Shown: positions 29,041 through 40,180, counted from the first letter of the stretch. The stretch is 64,000 nucleotides of DNA from Lysinibacillus telephonicus (GCF_003966145.1 NZ_RXNR01000004.1:61755-125754); one strand, 5' to 3'. The notes: generated from the letters alone by a model not told the origin. Program-made: numbers and translations.

Positions 29041-29056
29041 GAACGAGGTGAATGGA

Positions 29057-29709
<653 letters not shown>

Positions 29710-29724
29710 TTTTATACAAAATTT

Positions 29725-29752
29725 AAGGACTGCTAGTCAGCAGTCCTTTTTT
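29725..29752 (+). terminator. Terminator after rpmA
   Basis: AAGGACTGC and GCAGTCCTT stem followed by TTTT. Confidence 0.92.
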
Positions 29753-30254
29753 AATGAATTAGAAAGTATAAAATTTTTAAATAAAATCTTGTACCAAAAC
29801 TATATTTCGACTTGCTCTGTATCCCGATTGAAAATACAATGGTGATTTTAGCTAAAGAACTAATAGCTTGAAGTTCACGAAAGTGGGGCAATCTGTTCTA
29901 AACATGTGGGTGCTACGTTTTTTGCAAGGCGGAGCTAAAGGGAGCTTTTGATTTTTTTTATGAATAACTGGAATTTTCTTATAGTATTTACCTTCACTCA
30001 GGAAAGAATGAAGATAATGCCACCAGCGAGAAATGTGATTTCGAATGAGAATGTAAGAAGTTAGACAAAATTTGTTGGACCCATGCGTCAACTGATTTTT
30101 TGCTGACCCAATACGAATATGAAATCCATCCGCTGGTTTGGAAGGTGTAATTGAATTAACTAAATATAAGTGATAGGGGAAAAATCTAGTAAAACTTGTT
30201 ATACTAAAATTCATATCAGTACTATAATTGTTTAGTTTTGATTGGAGGATCCAC
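29753..30254. other. 502-base gap with no assigned gene
   Basis: Between the rpmA terminator and spo0B. A minus-strand frame (29852-30301) would encode 149 residues but starts inside spo0B and has no recognisable domain. Base composition is less AT-rich than other gaps, so this may be a decayed insertion, but I cannot identify it. Confidence 0.4.
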
Positions 30255-30782
30255 ATGAAAACTCTAGCACTTTCGGTTAATGAAATTATAAGATTTGCCA
30301 ATCATGATTTTATGAATCAACTTCAACTAATTAAAATGAATTTAGATTTGGGCAATGTAGAAGAAGCAAAATTAATTATTGAAAGAGCTTCAGAGCAGTG
30401 TAAAACTATTTCGAATCTCAATTTATTACAACTGCCGAAAACAGTCGAGTGGCTGCAAACTCTACATTGGAGATACCCAGCTTTTGAATTAATACTTAAA
30501 AGTAATGTAACAGTTCCAGTTGACATGAAAAAAGATGAGCAAATTGTAGAATACTTAGAAAAGACAGTTATTCATGTCTACGATCGTTTAGATCCATATA
30601 CTGAGCAACAATTATTCATAAAAATTGATTCTGATGAAAATGGTTTTAATTTGATTTTTGATTTAAAAGGAAATTGGGAAGAACATTTATTTAGTCATCA
30701 AGAATTAACCAATTTAACAGTTAAAACATATGAGCAAACAGGTGTTTCTTGGAAATATGTTTTAAGCTTAGAACAGGAGTGA
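30255..30782 (+). CDS. spo0B: Sporulation phosphotransferase Spo0B
   Basis: Passes phosphate from Spo0F to Spo0A in the sporulation phosphorelay. 175 residues: a four-helix dimerisation part with the phosphorylated His17 in [14 protein letters not shown], then a degenerate kinase-like C-terminal domain. ATG 30255 follows TTGGAGGA; an ATG 27 bases upstream lacks a site. It lies six bases before obgE, the usual arrangement, and ObgE also affects the phosphorelay. Confidence 0.88.
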   Translation: MKTLALSVNEIIRFANHDFMNQLQLIKMNLDLGNVEEAKLIIERASEQCKTISNLNLLQLPKTVEWLQTLHWRYPAFELILKSNVTVPVDMKKDEQIVEYLEKTVIHVYDRLDPYTEQQLFIKIDSDENGFNLIFDLKGNWEEHLFSHQELTNLTVKTYEQTGVSWKYVLSLEQE

Positions 30783-30787
30783 AAGTA

Positions 30788-32077
30788 ATGTTTGTCGATC
30801 ACGTTAAGATTTATGTGAAAGGTGGCGATGGCGGAGATGGTATGGTCGCCTTTCGTCGAGAAAAATATGTACCTAATGGAGGACCAGCTGGCGGAGATGG
30901 TGGTCATGGAGGGAATGTTGTATTTGAAGTAGAAGAGGGCTTGCGTACCTTAATGGATTTCCGCTACAAACGCCATTTTAAAGCTGAACGCGGCGAGCAT
31001 GGGATGAGTAAAGGGATGCACGGAAGAAATTCGGCTGATTTAATCGTAAAAGTTCCTCCTGGTACGGTTGTTATGAATGAAGAAACAGGCGCAGTCATTG
31101 CAGACTTAGTAGAACACGGACAAAAAGCTGTTATTGCTCGAGGTGGCCGAGGTGGTCGAGGAAATACTCGTTTTGCTACTCCTGCAAATCCTGCTCCAGA
31201 ACTTGCAGAAAAAGGGGAGCCAGGGCAGGAATTAAATGTTATATTAGAATTAAAAGTTTTAGCCGACGTAGGTTTAGTAGGCTTTCCAAGCGTTGGTAAA
31301 TCAACTTTACTATCTGTCGTGTCAGCAGCAAAACCAAAAATTGGTGCATATCATTTTACAACGATTGTCCCTAATTTAGGAATGGTTGAAACAGAAGATG
31401 GTAGAAGCTTTGCAATGGCGGATTTACCTGGCCTAATTGAAGGTGCCCATCAAGGTGTCGGACTTGGGATGCAATTCCTTCGTCATATTGAACGTACTAG
31501 AGTTATTGTACACGTAATCGATATGTCCGGTATGGAAGGCCGCGATCCTTATGAAGACTATGTAACAATAAATGAAGAATTAAAACAATATAATTTACGC
31601 CTAACGGAAAGACCGCAAATCGTTGTTGCAAATAAAATGGATATGCCTGAAGCTGAAGAGAACTTAAAAGTGTTTAAGGAAAAAGTGGGGGATACTGTAA
31701 AAGTATTTCCAGTCTCAGCGATATCACGCCAGGGCTTAAAACCAGTTTTATTTGAAATAGCTGATTTACTTGAAGTAACGCCTCATTTCGAGTTGCATGA
31801 AGTAGTAGCAGAAGATAGCGATACAACAGTTCTTTACAAGCATGAGAAAAAAGGTGAAGACTTCGAAATTACTCGAGATGATGATGGAGCATATGTAATT
31901 TCAGGATATTCTATTGAACGTCTATTTAAAATGACTGATTTCAGTCGTGAGGATGGTATCCGCCGTTTTGCCCGCCAGTTGCGCGCAATGGGTGTTGATG
32001 ATGCATTACGTGAGCGCGGGGCGACTGATGGGGATATCGTTCGTTTACTTGAATTTGAATTTGAATTTGTTGAATAA
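30788..32077 (+). CDS. obgE: GTPase ObgE/CgtA
   Basis: Essential GTPase of 50S ribosome assembly and stringent and sporulation signalling. 429 residues in three parts: glycine-rich Obg domain (1-158, [17 protein letters not shown]), G domain (159-330) with the P-loop [18 protein letters not shown] and NKMD, and a C-terminal OCT domain (about 350-425). The ATG 30788 matches the family start [13 protein letters not shown]. Confidence 0.97.
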   Translation: MFVDHVKIYVKGGDGGDGMVAFRREKYVPNGGPAGGDGGHGGNVVFEVEEGLRTLMDFRYKRHFKAERGEHGMSKGMHGRNSADLIVKVPPGTVVMNEETGAVIADLVEHGQKAVIARGGRGGRGNTRFATPANPAPELAEKGEPGQELNVILELKVLADVGLVGFPSVGKSTLLSVVSAAKPKIGAYHFTTIVPNLGMVETEDGRSFAMADLPGLIEGAHQGVGLGMQFLRHIERTRVIVHVIDMSGMEGRDPYEDYVTINEELKQYNLRLTERPQIVVANKMDMPEAEENLKVFKEKVGDTVKVFPVSAISRQGLKPVLFEIADLLEVTPHFELHEVVAEDSDTTVLYKHEKKGEDFEITRDDDGAYVISGYSIERLFKMTDFSREDGIRRFARQLRAMGVDDALRERGATDGDIVRLLEFEFEFVE

Positions 32078-32116
32078 CCATATATATTAACTTATTGCTG
32101 ATTTTGGGGGGAGAGT

Positions 32117-32572
32117 ATGAAAAACGTTGCGAATCAACGGTATTATCTAGTCCGTGAAGACGTACTAACAGATGCGATGCAAAAAACATTAGAAGCAAAA
32201 CATCTTTTGCAAAGTGGTGCTGTATCATCTATTTGGGATGCAGTAAAGGAAGTGGATTTATCGCGGAGTGCTTTTTATAAATATCGTGATGCTGTTTTTC
32301 CTTTTCACTCCATCGTCAGAGAAAGAATCTTAACGATTTTTATACAGCTGCAGGATGAAAAAGGTACATTAGCAAAACTTCTAGAAATAATTACTGTAGC
32401 ACATTGCAACGTTCTAACGATCCATCAAACAATCCCGATTCAAGGGCGGGCAAATGTCACGCTTTCGTTAGATGTAACAAGTATGGAAATAGAGTTGGAT
32501 GAACTGCTGCAACAATTAAAGAGGCTAGAATTTGTAGAGTCAGCGGAAGTTATAAGTTCCGGCGCATTATAG
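32117..32572 (+). CDS. pheB: ACT-domain protein PheB (UPF0735)
   Basis: 151 residues: a helical N-terminal half (DAMQKTLEAKHLLQSGAV, then a DNA-binding-like SRSAFYKYRDAVFPF) and a C-terminal ACT domain (FIQLQDEKGTLAKLLEIIT). Usually encoded with pheA in Bacillus; a regulatory link to aromatic amino acid levels is assumed but unproved. AGGGGGGAG-type ribosome site (GGGGGGAG) precedes the ATG. Confidence 0.9.
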   Translation: MKNVANQRYYLVREDVLTDAMQKTLEAKHLLQSGAVSSIWDAVKEVDLSRSAFYKYRDAVFPFHSIVRERILTIFIQLQDEKGTLAKLLEIITVAHCNVLTIHQTIPIQGRANVTLSLDVTSMEIELDELLQQLKRLEFVESAEVISSGAL

Positions 32573-32770
32573 TAGTAAATTGAAGGCCGTACATTTACGC
32601 TTGTGCAGATCAAAACGCCCTGTCTTATCCTATTCCTGTCAATGTGATATTGACGGAAAAAATTAAAGCAATGGCGACAATGAATTGTACATCTATGTAA
32701 ATCGAAGAGGGTTTTAAAACATCCATCAACTCATCGAAGGAGCAGCCGCTACCTACAAAAAAATACATTT

Positions 32771-32806
32771 GAAAGAGAGCAAAAATATTTATTGCTCTCT
32801 CTTTTT
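32771..32806 (+). terminator. Terminator before pheA
   Basis: AAAGAGAGCAA pairs with TTGCTCTCTCTTT, followed by TTC. It lies about 200 bases after pheB and 55 before pheA, so it may end pheB transcripts or attenuate pheA. Confidence 0.75.
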
Positions 32807-32861
32807 CAACTAAAACTGATTGAAAATTTAATTTATTTGAAAATTTAGGGGGCATTTAAAA

Positions 32862-33734
32862 GTGAAAAATGAACAATGGGAGAGACGGATTGCTTATCTA
32901 GGACCCGAAGCTTCCTTTACATATTTAGCGACAAAAGGTCTTTTTCCTCATGAGAGGCTTATACCATATACGACAATTCCAGAATGTATTGAAGCGGTAT
33001 CTAAAGACGCAGTAGACTTTGCAGTTGTACCTGTTGAGAATGCCTTGGAAGGATCAGTGCCTCTTACTGTCGATTATTTGTATCATGAAGCCAATTTATT
33101 TGTAGTTGGTGAAGTTTTATCAAAAATTCAACAACATTTAATGGTAAATAAAGCACAACGAAACAATTGGCAAAATGTTGAGGGGATTTATTCTCATCCT
33201 CATGCTTTAGCACAGTGTCATAAATATTTATTTTATCGTTTTAGCGGCGTCACTTTGCACCAGTATTCCTCAACAGCAGCTGCTGCAAAGCTTGTAGCAG
33301 ATAATCCGGATCGTTGTATCGCTGCGATTGGAAATACGTCATCAGCAGAAAAGTACGGGTTGGAAATTGTAGAGCATAATATCCATGATTTTCATTTTAA
33401 CCATACTCGCTTTTTTGTTTTATCAAAGCAAAATATACGTCTTCCTATAGAAAATTCACAAGGTAACTCTAAAACAACCTTTATGCTAACTTTGCCAACA
33501 GATGAATCTGGGACATTGCATCAAGTCCTATCTGTTTTTGCATGGCGTAAATTGAACTTAAGTAAAATTGAATCACGGCCATTAAAGACTGGATTAGGAC
33601 ATTATTTCTTTATCATTGATATAGTTGCTGATGAAAATGAGTCAATGATGAAAGGGGCGCTAGAGGAATTAGCTTCACTTGGCTGCACAGTAAAATCGCT
33701 CGGAACATATTATACATATTTAACACCAGAGTGA
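32862..33734 (+). CDS. pheA: Prephenate dehydratase
   Basis: Converts prephenate to phenylpyruvate in phenylalanine synthesis. 290 residues: catalytic domain with IAYLGPEASFT, VPVENALEGSVPLTVD, YSHPHALAQC and the conserved NHTRFFVLSK, followed by a C-terminal ACT domain (LTLPTDESGTLHQVLSVF and KIESRPLKTGLGHYFF) for phenylalanine feedback. GTG start after a run of G (AGGGGGC). Confidence 0.96.
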   Translation: MKNEQWERRIAYLGPEASFTYLATKGLFPHERLIPYTTIPECIEAVSKDAVDFAVVPVENALEGSVPLTVDYLYHEANLFVVGEVLSKIQQHLMVNKAQRNNWQNVEGIYSHPHALAQCHKYLFYRFSGVTLHQYSSTAAAAKLVADNPDRCIAAIGNTSSAEKYGLEIVEHNIHDFHFNHTRFFVLSKQNIRLPIENSQGNSKTTFMLTLPTDESGTLHQVLSVFAWRKLNLSKIESRPLKTGLGHYFFIIDIVADENESMMKGALEELASLGCTVKSLGTYYTYLTPE

Positions 33735-33751
33735 GAAATGGAGGATGCAAT

Positions 33752-34141
33752 TTGAGTCATATCATTTTATTCGATGGTGAGTGTAATTTCTGCGATCAAA
33801 CTGTTTTATTTATACTAAAACGGGATCGTCAAAAACATTTTAAATTTGCATCTATTCAAAGTGAAATCGGCCAGGAATTATTTATGAACTATGATATACC
33901 AAAAACAGTTGATAGTGTTATTCTCATTGAAGGGAATAGGTATTTTACAAAATCAACTGCAGTTCTGCGTATTTGTAAAAACCTTGATCGATTATGGAAG
34001 ATGTTTTACTTTTTCATCATCATCCCAGCTCCTATTCGTGATATTGCTTATAATTTTGTTGCAAAGAAGAGATATTTGCTAGGGAAGAAAAATGCTTGTA
34101 TCATTCCTAAAAAAGAAGACTTAGATCGCTTTTTGTCATGA
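33752..34141 (+). CDS. DCC-family thiol-disulfide oxidoreductase-like protein
   Basis: 129 residues beginning with the DCC signature LFDGECNFCDQTV (a thioredoxin-like CxxC, family DUF393/YuxK), then FASIQSEIGQELF and the membrane-proximal RDIAYNFVAKKRYLLGKK with a late cysteine. Redox function is inferred from the family. The TTG at 33752 lies seven bases after GGAGG and matches the family start; an in-frame ATG 21 bases upstream lies inside pheA. Confidence 0.85.
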   Translation: MSHIILFDGECNFCDQTVLFILKRDRQKHFKFASIQSEIGQELFMNYDIPKTVDSVILIEGNRYFTKSTAVLRICKNLDRLWKMFYFFIIIPAPIRDIAYNFVAKKRYLLGKKNACIIPKKEDLDRFLS

Positions 34142-34144
34142 AAA

Positions 34145-34200
34145 TGAGGGGGCCTTCCGAAACTCTTTACCGAAATGGTAAAAGTGGAATGCCCCCTTCA
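34145..34200. terminator. Bidirectional terminator between the DCC gene and niaR
   Basis: TGAGGGGGC and GCCCCCTTCA arms with an inner stem CTTTACC/GGTAAAAG. It serves both converging genes. Confidence 0.8.
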
Positions 34201-34203
34201 AAT

Positions 34204-34734
34204 TCATCCCTCAATCAAATAACCCTTTTGTCGTAGCATTTGTTCACAGCGATCAAGTTGTTCACTGGAAGGTGCCGAAATAACGTGTAAATGTGTTCCA
34301 TTAGTTAAATTAGACAAATAGTTTGCCCTTGTCTCTTTTACACGAGCAAGAAAATTATTTACGTCCATTCGATTTGATAACATCATAGAGGCAGTAATTT
34401 CCCCATAAACAGGATGTTCAACAATAACATTTTTAATTGTTACACCGCAGTCGACAATTGTTAGCATTTCGTCTTCTGCTTGTTCAGCTGTATGTAAACA
34501 AACAATTTTTCTTTCAAATGTTTCGATACTTTCATCCATCTTTAAATATAGATATCCTTGACTAGTTGCCATAATGGGCTCATTTTTAGCTTTTAATAAA
34601 TTCATGTCATTTACAATTACTTGTCTAGAGACGTTTGCATGCTTTGCTAAATCCGTGCCAGTAATTGGACCATTAGAATTTTTTAATATTGTTAATAGCT
34701 CCTGGCGCCTTTCTTCTCCCAACATTTTTTTCAT
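34204..34734 (-). CDS. niaR: Niacin-responsive transcriptional repressor NiaR
   Basis: Repressor of NAD synthesis and niacin uptake genes, with nicotinic acid as co-repressor. 176 residues: N-terminal winged helix (residues 8-62, GTDLAKHANVSRQVIVNDMNLL) and a C-terminal 3H domain with the conserved histidines (CLHTAEQ, EHPVYGEIT, GTHLHVI). GAGGTGTCACA precedes the ATG. No NAD genes are in this window, so targets must lie elsewhere. Confidence 0.9.
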   Translation of the reverse strand: MKKMLGEERRQELLTILKNSNGPITGTDLAKHANVSRQVIVNDMNLLKAKNEPIMATSQGYLYLKMDESIETFERKIVCLHTAEQAEDEMLTIVDCGVTIKNVIVEHPVYGEITASMMLSNRMDVNNFLARVKETRANYLSNLTNGTHLHVISAPSSEQLDRCEQMLRQKGYLIEG

Positions 34735-34880
34735 TGTGACACCTCATTCTTATTAAATTTCATGTATATACAATACTCCATCATACATAGTTTATCACGA
34801 GGAACTAAATAAAACGTTGTATTTTTTTGTGTCCTTTTCCTATGAGTCACATATTATAAAACGAGAAAAGGAGGATGTTT

Positions 34881-36101
34881 GTGCGAATTCATATTGTTCA
34901 AAAAGGTGAAACGCTCTGGAGAATAGCGAAACATTATGGGATAGGTTTAGATGAATTAAAACGTTTAAATGCTCATTTAGCAAACCCTGATTATATTGTT
35001 CCGGGAATGGAAATCGTCTTACCTGAGACGGCGAATGCTCCTGAAAATCCGGGATCAAAGGCAGGAATGACAAAAGAACAACAGACTGCGCCTATTACAT
35101 CTAAAGCTGTTGAAACAGCTCCTAAAGAAATCATGACAAAGGAACAACCTAAACCAGTAAAAGAAATTCCTAAAGTTGTAGAAACAGCGCCAATGCCAAA
35201 ACCAATGCCAGAACCTGTACCAATGCCACAACTAGATTTAACGCCGCAATTCCATTTTGATTTTGCACCACAAATGCATTTCCAACAACCACATGCAGTG
35301 CCAGCGCCACAACCACAGCCGATGCCAATGCCGCAGCCACAGCCAATATTTATAGAGATGCCGCAACCAATGCCAATGCCAATGCCGCAGCCTCAGGTCC
35401 AACAAGTACAACAAGTAGTTGAAAAAGAAGTGGAAAAAGAAGTAGAATATGTGCCTATTCCACAGCCGCATATTGTATACGTACCATATATTCCACATCC
35501 ACAACCGCAATATCATCACCCAATGCCATGCGGATGCAAAGAACAACATTTTCATCATCCAAAACCATGTGGATGTAAGGAACAACCGATTTATCATCAC
35601 CCATCACCATGTGGTTGTTATGAACCGCAGCATATGAGTTATGACTGTGGATGTCAAGGCGGCTACGCACCTCAACAAGTTATGTCTTATAATATGCCGT
35701 ATTTTGAACCGAATTATGATATTTCACCAGTAATGGATACTAATTATCCAGAAGATGAAGGATTACCTGATTGGTTAGTAGATTCTTCTTCCATGAGCTC
35801 AAATCAAAATGAAGATTTAGCTCAATACGTAATGTCAGAGCAGTATGAAGATGATACAGACGATAAAGATTGTGATAAAGATACAAATGTAGCTGGCGTA
35901 TCAGATTATAATCAAGATATGTACAATTATGATCATGGAGTTCAGCCGTCTCATGCTTACTATGGCAATTATGATATGCAGCAAGTAATGCCGCAACAAG
36001 TGATGCCTTACATGATGCCACAGCAGCAATTTATGTATCCAAACTGCCATAAGCCTTATATGAATCCATATTCATCACATTACACACCTTGGAATTATTA
36101 A
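34881..36101 (+). CDS. safA: SafA-like spore coat morphogenetic protein (LysM)
   Basis: 406 residues. The N-terminal LysM domain (1-50: RIHIVQKGETLWRIAKHYG) matches SafA, which binds the spore cortex and organises the inner coat with SpoVID. A Pro/Met/Gln-rich low-complexity stretch (about 90-185: PMPMPQPQ type) is followed by four CGC motifs at roughly 217-260 (HHPMPCGCKEQ, HHPKPCGCKEQ, HHPSPCGCYEP, DCGCQGG) with many histidines, then a Tyr/Gln-rich tail. The start is GTG 34881, six bases after AAAAGGAGG; ATG 34875 abuts the site. The next gene starts one base after the stop. Confidence 0.88.
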   Translation: MRIHIVQKGETLWRIAKHYGIGLDELKRLNAHLANPDYIVPGMEIVLPETANAPENPGSKAGMTKEQQTAPITSKAVETAPKEIMTKEQPKPVKEIPKVVETAPMPKPMPEPVPMPQLDLTPQFHFDFAPQMHFQQPHAVPAPQPQPMPMPQPQPIFIEMPQPMPMPMPQPQVQQVQQVVEKEVEKEVEYVPIPQPHIVYVPYIPHPQPQYHHPMPCGCKEQHFHHPKPCGCKEQPIYHHPSPCGCYEPQHMSYDCGCQGGYAPQQVMSYNMPYFEPNYDISPVMDTNYPEDEGLPDWLVDSSSMSSNQNEDLAQYVMSEQYEDDTDDKDCDKDTNVAGVSDYNQDMYNYDHGVQPSHAYYGNYDMQQVMPQQVMPYMMPQQQFMYPNCHKPYMNPYSSHYTPWNY

Positions 36102-36102
36102 A

Positions 36103-36957
36103 ATGCAAATAAAGAACAATATATGGAAGCATGAGACATCAAAAGGCACTTTATTTATAAAAAAATATGAAAATTCCTCTGTAGCTCAAAAAGTAAAATT
36201 AATTCATCAGCAGTTAGAAGCAATCAAGTTTCCATATGTTATTCCCTTGAAAAAAAGCAGGGAACCCGATTTACTTGTTCAACTTTGGCAGCCAAACAGC
36301 ATGAGTGCAGACTTCTCAAATATAAATCAACGGAAGCAAGCTTTAAAAATTTTAAAATCATTGCATGAGACAGGCGACAAGATAGACTGGAAAAGTCATC
36401 TTGTCATACCAAAACAAAATCTATTTCATAAATGGAATGCCCGCCTTGAAAAGTTTATATTGAATGAGGAAGAATTACGCCCGTTTTTACATCACGCATA
36501 TTATGATATTACACTCTTTGCGAGTAAAGTATTAAAACAAATGCGTAGGCAAAAACAAAAAGTAAGTGGTAAATTGACACTACTTCATGGTGATGTTGTT
36601 CATCATAATTTTTTAGTTTGTGAAGATAAAACCATGAAGTTGATAGATTTTGATTTAGCAGTTGTAGGGGATTCTGCTGAAGAAATGATTTTATGGATGC
36701 ACCGAGCATTGCCAACAATTAATTATGATTTAAAAAGTTTATTAAATGAGCATCCATTTTTATACGATCTTTGTTTGCAAAAAATTTATTATCTTCAATA
36801 TCCAAATGAATTACTGCGAGAATGGCTATATGTTTTACAACTAGGTGATTATGATAAAGAGGCTTTTTTAGACTATTTAATGCCATTTACTGAAAAAGCA
36901 TTAAGGCATTGGCCTGATTTGATTAATGAAATTGAAATTTTACAAAGGAAAGATTAA
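36103..36957 (+). CDS. CotS/YsxE-like kinase-fold spore coat-associated protein
   Basis: 284 residues of the aminoglycoside phosphotransferase fold used by CotS-family spore proteins. Catalytic-loop motif LLHGDVVHHNFLV and metal-binding KLIDFDLAVVG are visible; the N-terminal lobe has TLFIKKYENS. In Bacillus subtilis ysxE sits beside spoVID; here the related gene sits one base downstream of safA. Substrate unknown. CotS itself could equally be the closest relative. Confidence 0.8.
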   Translation: MQIKNNIWKHETSKGTLFIKKYENSSVAQKVKLIHQQLEAIKFPYVIPLKKSREPDLLVQLWQPNSMSADFSNINQRKQALKILKSLHETGDKIDWKSHLVIPKQNLFHKWNARLEKFILNEEELRPFLHHAYYDITLFASKVLKQMRRQKQKVSGKLTLLHGDVVHHNFLVCEDKTMKLIDFDLAVVGDSAEEMILWMHRALPTINYDLKSLLNEHPFLYDLCLQKIYYLQYPNELLREWLYVLQLGDYDKEAFLDYLMPFTEKALRHWPDLINEIEILQRKD

Positions 36958-37013
36958 TAACAAGATAAATTATGTTAGAATTAATAAAAATCTATTAAAT
37001 AGAGAATTTAAAT

Positions 37014-37041
37014 GGCCGTCTAAAAAGGACGGTCTTTCTTT
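37014..37041 (+). terminator. Terminator after the safA unit
   Basis: GGCCGTC and GACGGTC stem followed by TTTCTTTT. Confidence 0.7.
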
Positions 37042-37474
37042 TGTAGAATAAGATAGAGAAATTTTTTTGTGTAGTAGGAATTAGGGATCTAACGAGTCAT
37101 GATGTCGTACGGAGGTAATATTCTCGTTCTCCAACACTACGAGGCTTACTTGCGTTGTACAGAGTTGTTACACGCTTTAATTAATGCCCTCTTGCAGTAC
37201 AATTGTGCTTCTTTTTTCTAGTATTTTTTGAACCAACATAAAGTAAATAACTGATAGAAAAATTTCGCATGAATTTTTAATGTATTAGCGATTTGATCTT
37301 TGAATAAGAAAGTATTAATCATTTGCTTTAAGCCACTCTTTTCGTCTGTGCATGGGATGGCATGTTAGCCAACGTGCAGCTAAATGGGACTTGCTCTTTA
37401 TAAAGAAGATATTTTGTTCGGGTTAAACGCGAACAGTATGCTATAATTTTAAACAGTGAATGCGAGGGATTTAG
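37042..37474. other. 433-base gap before ruvA
   Basis: No gene is supported here. The first 170 bases are less AT-rich than usual gaps and contain GTTGTACAGAGTTGTTACACG; the rest is AT-rich. In Bacillus subtilis bofC lies near here, but no bofC frame is seen. A promoter for ruvA is likely near TATAATTTT at 37440. Confidence 0.4.
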
Positions 37475-38095
37475 ATGTATGATTACATAATTGGTCAAAT
37501 TACTAGAATTACACCAGAATATATAGTACTAGAGCAACAAGGAATTGGATGGCAAATCTACTCGCCTAATCCTTTTGCTTTTCGTCTAAAAGAGGAGCTT
37601 CAACAAATATTTGTACATATGCATGTTCGTGAAGATGCTCAAATGTTATTCGGGTTTCGATCGCTTGATGAACGTGAGCTTTTTCGAAAATTAATTCTTG
37701 TATCCGGCATTGGTCCAAAAGGAGCGTTGGCAATTTTAGCGAGCGGGAATCCATCCCAAGTGATACAAGCAATTGAATTAGAAGATGAAGCCTTTTTAGT
37801 TAAATTCCCAGGAGTAGGTAAAAAAACTGCACGACAAATGATTTTAGATTTGAAAGGGAAACTGGGGGCTTTACTTGAGAAAGTTGAATTGCCGAGTTTG
37901 GAAGATGAGTTGCCACTGTTTGGTATAAATCCTAATAAGCACGAATTAGAAGAAGCGATGCTTGCACTAACGGCGCTTGGTTATTCCGAGAAGGAGTTAG
38001 CGAAAATTAAACCGAGCCTAGAGGAAAATGAACAGCTTACAACAACAGAAGGCTATATGAAACATGCATTACAGCTATTGTTAAATTTAAAGTAA
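37475..38095 (+). CDS. ruvA: Holliday junction DNA helicase subunit RuvA
   Basis: 206-residue junction-binding protein that loads RuvB. It has the OB-fold N-terminus MYDYIIGQITRITPEYIVLE, the helix-hairpin-helix motifs LILVSGIGPKGALAIL and LVKFPGVGKKTARQMI, and the mobile C-terminal RuvB-binding domain. First gene of ruvAB-queA-tgt-yajC. Confidence 0.97.
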   Translation: MYDYIIGQITRITPEYIVLEQQGIGWQIYSPNPFAFRLKEELQQIFVHMHVREDAQMLFGFRSLDERELFRKLILVSGIGPKGALAILASGNPSQVIQAIELEDEAFLVKFPGVGKKTARQMILDLKGKLGALLEKVELPSLEDELPLFGINPNKHELEEAMLALTALGYSEKELAKIKPSLEENEQLTTTEGYMKHALQLLLNLK

Positions 38096-38110
38096 GAGGG
38101 GTGAGTGATG

Positions 38111-39115
38111 ATGACAGAAAGAATCATTTCGAGTGAAGCAAATGAATTTGAGGAACAACTTGAACTTTCACTCCGACCTCAAAGGTTGTCGCAATATATT
38201 GGTCAACAAAAAGTTAAGGATAACTTAACTATTTTTATCGAAGCAGCGAAACTTCGCCAGGAAAGCCTTGATCATTGTTTACTTTACGGTCCTCCTGGAT
38301 TAGGGAAAACTACACTTGCTTCAGTTATTGCAAATGAAATGGATGTAAATATTCGATTAACGAGTGGCCCAGCTATTGAACGGTCTGGTGATCTAGCTGC
38401 AATTGTAAGCTCTCTTCAACCGGGTGACGTGTTGTTTATTGATGAAATTCATCGTCTTCCACGAGCAATAGAAGAGGTATTGTATCCTGCGATGGAGGAC
38501 TTTTGCCTTGATATTGTAGTGGGAAAAGGTCCTGAAGCACGTTCAATTCGACTTGAATTACCGCCATTCACATTAGTGGGCGCAACAACAAAAGCCGGTT
38601 CTTTATCTGCGCCTTTAAGGGATCGCTTTGGTGTGTTACTGCGCCTGGATTATTACGATGAAGCGTCCTTAATTGAAATTGTATTACGCAGCAGCCATTT
38701 ATTTAATGTTGATATCGAACGAGCTGCAGCACGGGAAATTGCAAGACGCTCAAGGGGGACGCCTCGAATTGCCAATCGTTTGCTAAAACGAGTAAGGGAT
38801 TATGCGCAGGTTATAGGGGATGGTTCGATTTCCTATACACTTGCAAAACAAGCGCTGGAATTATTGCAGGTGGACCCACTAGGACTTGATCATATCGATC
38901 GTAAGTTAATGATTAGCATGATTGATGGATTCCGTGGCGGACCTGTTGGGCTTGATACATTGGCTGCTTCAATTGGGGAAGAACGGGTTACAATTGAAGA
39001 TGTATATGAACCATATTTAATGCAAATTGGTTTTATACAGCGAACGCCAAGAGGACGAGTTGCAACCAAATTAGCATATGATCATTTTGGTTATACTTAT
39101 CCAGAACAACCTTAA
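38111..39115 (+). CDS. ruvB: Holliday junction branch-migration ATPase RuvB
   Basis: 334 residues. Walker A in [13 protein letters not shown], Walker [10 protein letters not shown], sensor GATTKAGSL and the arginine-finger region PLRDRFG, plus the C-terminal winged helix ([10 protein letters not shown]). ATG 38111 was chosen among GTG/ATG/ATG in a row by spacing from GAGGGGTGA. Confidence 0.97.
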   Translation: MTERIISSEANEFEEQLELSLRPQRLSQYIGQQKVKDNLTIFIEAAKLRQESLDHCLLYGPPGLGKTTLASVIANEMDVNIRLTSGPAIERSGDLAAIVSSLQPGDVLFIDEIHRLPRAIEEVLYPAMEDFCLDIVVGKGPEARSIRLELPPFTLVGATTKAGSLSAPLRDRFGVLLRLDYYDEASLIEIVLRSSHLFNVDIERAAAREIARRSRGTPRIANRLLKRVRDYAQVIGDGSISYTLAKQALELLQVDPLGLDHIDRKLMISMIDGFRGGPVGLDTLAASIGEERVTIEDVYEPYLMQIGFIQRTPRGRVATKLAYDHFGYTYPEQP

Positions 39116-39142
39116 AAAAGCTAGAAAAAGGAAGTATTTAAA

Positions 39143-40180
39143 ATGAAAGTAGAAGATTTTGATTTCCATTTACCAGAAGAATTAATTGCACAAACACCAC
39201 TAGAGGATCGTACTGCAAGTCGGTTGATGATTGTAGATCGAAAAACAGGTGAAGTGGAGCATAGTCTATTTAAACATATTGTAGAAGAGTTGCATGAAGG
39301 GGATTGCCTCGTTTTAAACGATACTCGTGTAATGCCAGCACGATTATTTGGTGAAAAGGAAGAAACAGGTGCCCATATAGAGCTTTTATTATTAAAGCAG
39401 GGTAGTGATGATGAGTGGGAGACACTTGTAAAGCCTGCAAAACGAGTTAAAGTTGGCACGGTAATTACATTCGGTGACGGCTTGCTTAAAGCAACCTGTA
39501 CAGGTGAATTAGATCATGGCGGTAGAATGTTTAAATTCAGCTATGATGGTATTTTTTACGAAATTTTGGACAAATTAGGGGAAATGCCATTACCTCCTTA
39601 TATACATGAAAAATTAGATAATCGTGAACGTTATCAAACGGTTTATTCAAAAGAAATTGGTTCAGCTGCCGCACCAACAGCAGGCCTGCATTTTACTAAC
39701 GAATTATTAGATGAAATTAAGGCAAAAGGTGTAGAAATTGTCTTTATTACACTACATGTTGGACTTGGAACGTTTCGCCCAGTAAGTGTTGATTCGATTG
39801 AAAACCATGATATGCATTCAGAATTTTATAGTGTAACTGAAGAAGCTGCACAAACAATTAACCGTATAAAAGCAAACGGTGGAAAAGTTATTGCAGTTGG
39901 TACAACATCAACACGTACGCTTGAAACAATTGCCCATAAATATGATGGTGAAATTCGAGCTGAGCAAGGGTGGACAAACATCTTTATTTACCCAGGCTTT
40001 GAATATAAAGCAATCGATGGGTTAATAACGAACTTCCATCTACCTAAATCAACATTAGTTATGTTAGTTAGTGCGCTAACTTCTAGAGAAATTATATTAA
40101 ATGCGTATAATATAGCAGTGGAAGAAAAATATCGCTTCTTTAGCTTTGGAGATGCTATGTTTATTCGCCCAATTCGATAA
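39143..40180 (+). CDS. queA: S-adenosylmethionine:tRNA ribosyltransferase-isomerase
   Basis: Transfers and isomerises the ribosyl group of SAM onto preQ1-modified tRNA to make epoxyqueuosine. 345 residues with [53 protein letters not shown] and the C-terminal [16 protein letters not shown]. It lies between ruvB and tgt, the next enzyme pair of the queuosine pathway. Confidence 0.97.
   Translation: MKVEDFDFHLPEELIAQTPLEDRTASRLMIVDRKTGEVEHSLFKHIVEELHEGDCLVLNDTRVMPARLFGEKEETGAHIELLLLKQGSDDEWETLVKPAKRVKVGTVITFGDGLLKATCTGELDHGGRMFKFSYDGIFYEILDKLGEMPLPPYIHEKLDNRERYQTVYSKEIGSAAAPTAGLHFTNELLDEIKAKGVEIVFITLHVGLGTFRPVSVDSIENHDMHSEFYSVTEEAAQTINRIKANGGKVIAVGTTSTRTLETIAHKYDGEIRAEQGWTNIFIYPGFEYKAIDGLITNFHLPKSTLVMLVSALTSREIILNAYNIAVEEKYRFFSFGDAMFIRPIR

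Noticed and set aside
29852..30301. Minus-strand frame of 149 codons between rpmA and spo0B
   Set aside because: It starts inside spo0B, lacks a ribosome site and has no recognisable domain; kept only as a possible remnant.
32625..32855. Minus-strand frame of 76 codons between pheB and pheA
   Set aside because: It runs through the terminator hairpin at 32771 and has no good start signal; low confidence of being a gene.
35238..35670. Several frames opposite the SafA low-complexity region
   Set aside because: They arise from the repetitive Pro/Met/Gln/His codons of safA.
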